Source: Gymnothorax reevesii (lineage: Eukaryota; Chordata; Actinopteri; Anguilliformes; Muraenidae). From it: 64,000 bases of DNA. This document shows, piece after piece, positions 62,201 to 64,000 of this stretch. The first letter of the stretch is position 1. Every line of letters begins with the position of its first letter. The notes below the pieces were generated by a model. That model was not told the DNA's origin and ran no database searches. It saw nothing but the letters and a program-made list of their open reading frames with translations. Location: positions 72,601,120 to 72,665,119 of the forward strand of contig CM056583.1 of NCBI GenBank assembly GCA_029721435.1, given 5' to 3'. Both the position numbers and the translations under genes were made by a program.

Positions 62201-64000
62201 TTCTGGGGGGGGTTTGTGACTAAGCCTGACTTTAAGCTTAAGTAAATCCTGGAGCCGCTTCTTATTTCAGTCCATGTTCCAGATTTGAAAAGGTTCCTGG
62301 TTTTACAAAGAGCTGATGTTGGGCTTTATCACAAAGCCAGCTTTGTAGTATACCCCTCTGGACTATCTTGCAAGTGAACCCCCCCAATCTCAGGATGTTC
62401 TGAGACTGGGAGTCTTGCTGTCTTGTGTTCTTGATTGAGCATTCATGTGCTATTGAGCAAGTGTGGAAGATGGTTCCAATTCTAAAAATGGCCAAGCTAT
62501 GGAGGTCTTAATCCACACTTTATGAACCCTTATCCTGATACCGCTTCAGTGCGGTATTAGGGGCTAAATGTATCTCACAGTGTATCAGGAATTTGTACAC
62601 AGAAAGGAAGGAGTGTTTTTTTAGTTAAGATGACAGGCAAGAAAATGTTCCACTGTTCATTAAGCTGTATTGGTTTCTGAGCTGCTGTTGTTCAGGAATA
62701 CACTCGGCATAAATTAAGCAACAGTGAACTAATTGCTTATTTATTGATGCCTTTATTAGCTAATTTATCATTTATTTATGATTTTGGACGGTGTTTGGTT
62801 TTTTTTAATGTTTGGATCAGTAATTGGGCCTTTATTCACAAATTTACTGAGAATATGTATCGTCTCTGTCATTATTGGCTCAAACTCCTCAAACTGCTGC
62901 GTCAACTGGAAATATTTTCCTTATGTCAAGTTCTCACCAACGTGAGATGACACAACGTCACTGCACTTGCTGTCTTTACTTTGGCCTGATCCAGGAAATA
63001 TGTCACTCACGTGGCCATTTGACTAAGTAAAAAGACTGCAAAAATAAGCTGTTGGCAGTGATACACACAGCATCCTTCTTCATGCTGTGTTGCATGGATA
63101 AAGAGAAAATGTTTCATTCACTTATGAAAAAAGATCAAGAACAATGTTAACTTGTAAATGTGTTTGATTTAAGCACATTCTGCTCTATAAAATCTTAGTT
63201 CCATGATCTTTTAATTTCAATAAAGAAAGTGAAAATTAGTAACAAAGGTTTGCAAGTGAATAACTTTGATTGAAATGCTATTTTGTGTGGAAATGACACA
63301 TTTTCATTCTCAAGTTACCTTATTGAGGAAATCTGGCCACATCTGATAATGTTGAGTCTATTCTAAGTTTGCGTAATGTTAATTTAAATGAATGATTGGA
63401 AACGGTTTATGACTGGGATGTTCTGCACTTCACCAGTTTTCATCTCACCGCCCTCACTGGTGTACAGTACTCGTGTAACCGCAGTTGTGTCTGTGGCATG
63501 GCTTGTTGCAGCTTTTGACAAGGGTATATTATTGAGACTTGACATTGTTTATTCCTGCTGACTGACATCCGATCGTGAATATTTTGACTTGCAAAGTTGC
63601 ATCAACTATAGCTATTTCATGTAGCCTGCAATGCACCCCAGCTGCCTCTCTGTAATGTAATTAACTGGCCTCAAGTTATGCATTTTGATTTTACTTGAAC
63701 CGGTTTGTTTTGCAAATTTAAGTACAACGTACCTATAAATACCTTTCAAATGCAACGAATGAGATAGAAATCTAGGTCTAAAGGCACTTTTTCGATATGC
63801 ATTGATAAACACATGGATGGATACAAAATCCCTGTTTTCTTGTCTCCACCGTGCTCTTATTTACATGCCCAAAAGCTGCACAAAATTGCAGCATATTATG
63901 ATATAACATCAGAATTGGCCAGTTTTGAAAAACTGCTGACTCATTGGCTACAGTTTCATTATGGCAGCTGTATGTATGCATGCAGCCAACCAGCGCAGGA
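59291..64000. other. Gene-free stretch
   Basis: A CpG-containing segment near 60360-60620 has a short minus-strand frame without known similarity. The rest is AT-rich, with one hairpin at 62534-62561. No coding exon is supported. Confidence 0.5.
62534..62561. repeat. 11-bp stem hairpin
   Basis: CCTGATACCGC, a six-base loop and GCGGTATTAGG form a stem with one G-T style mismatch. It is isolated in otherwise featureless sequence. Confidence 0.5.

Noticed and set aside
1..64000. CRISPR arrays, bacterial operons or phage genes
   Set aside because: No regular spacer-repeat pattern or dense coding was seen, and the intron-bearing, repeat-rich sequence is plainly vertebrate.

Overview
The window is typical ray-finned fish (teleost) nuclear DNA. 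It is AT-rich and intron-bearing, with long gene-free stretches and many fish-type repeats: Tc1-like transposons, hAT and piggyBac MITEs, Ty3/gypsy retroelement remnants, a SINE-type tail, and CA/GA/CT microsatellites. The species cannot be named from the sequence alone.

The only host gene I can support firmly is follistatin (fst), on the minus strand at 45362-51926. Six exons join in one frame with consensus GT-AG junctions. They encode a signal peptide, the N-terminal activin-binding domain, three follistatin domains and an acidic tail (349 residues). Reading through the exon 5 donor stops almost at once and gives a 322-residue short form without the tail, the counterpart of the FST288/FST315 pair. 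A TATA-like box, a GC box and a palindromic Smad-type site lie upstream. Intron 5 (about 3.3 kb) contains a decayed Tc1-like element.

The most striking feature is a complete 5,519-bp Tol2-type hAT transposon at 33849-39367. It is flanked by perfect 8-bp target duplications (CTCATTTG) and has matching terminal inverted repeats. Its minus-strand transposase has four exons, all splicing in phase to an uninterrupted 651-residue protein. The BED zinc finger, the presumed D/D/E catalytic residues and the hAT dimerisation block are all present. Intron 1 holds a large inverted repeat, as I recall for medaka Tol2. Nothing visible disables it, so it is a candidate autonomous element.

Other mobile DNA, left to right: a tRNA-like SINE head (1092-1143); a Gmr1-like Ty3/gypsy element with integrase upstream of reverse transcriptase (about 8930-12650), broken and carrying a nested 202-bp hAT MITE; a Tc1 relic (about 14090-14790); a piggyBac-like MITE (15041-15248); a CACTG-ended palindromic MITE (16595-16998); a fragment of the MITE family also found in the Tol2-like intron (17100-17225); an antisense gypsy LTR plus gag remnant (26150-27537); a nearly full-length Tc1-like element (40169-41767) with a damaged catalytic motif; a Tc1 relic inside fst intron 5 (45619-47260); a further Tc1 relic (about 54990-56700); a hAT-like MITE (58261-58451); and a gypsy gag-protease remnant (about 58500-59290).

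The remaining long stretches (1-8900, 17.2-26.1 kb, 27.5-33.8 kb, 41.8-44.2 kb, 52.4-55 kb, 59.3-64 kb) show no convincing coding exons. Conserved enhancers for fst could lie there but cannot be identified without comparison.
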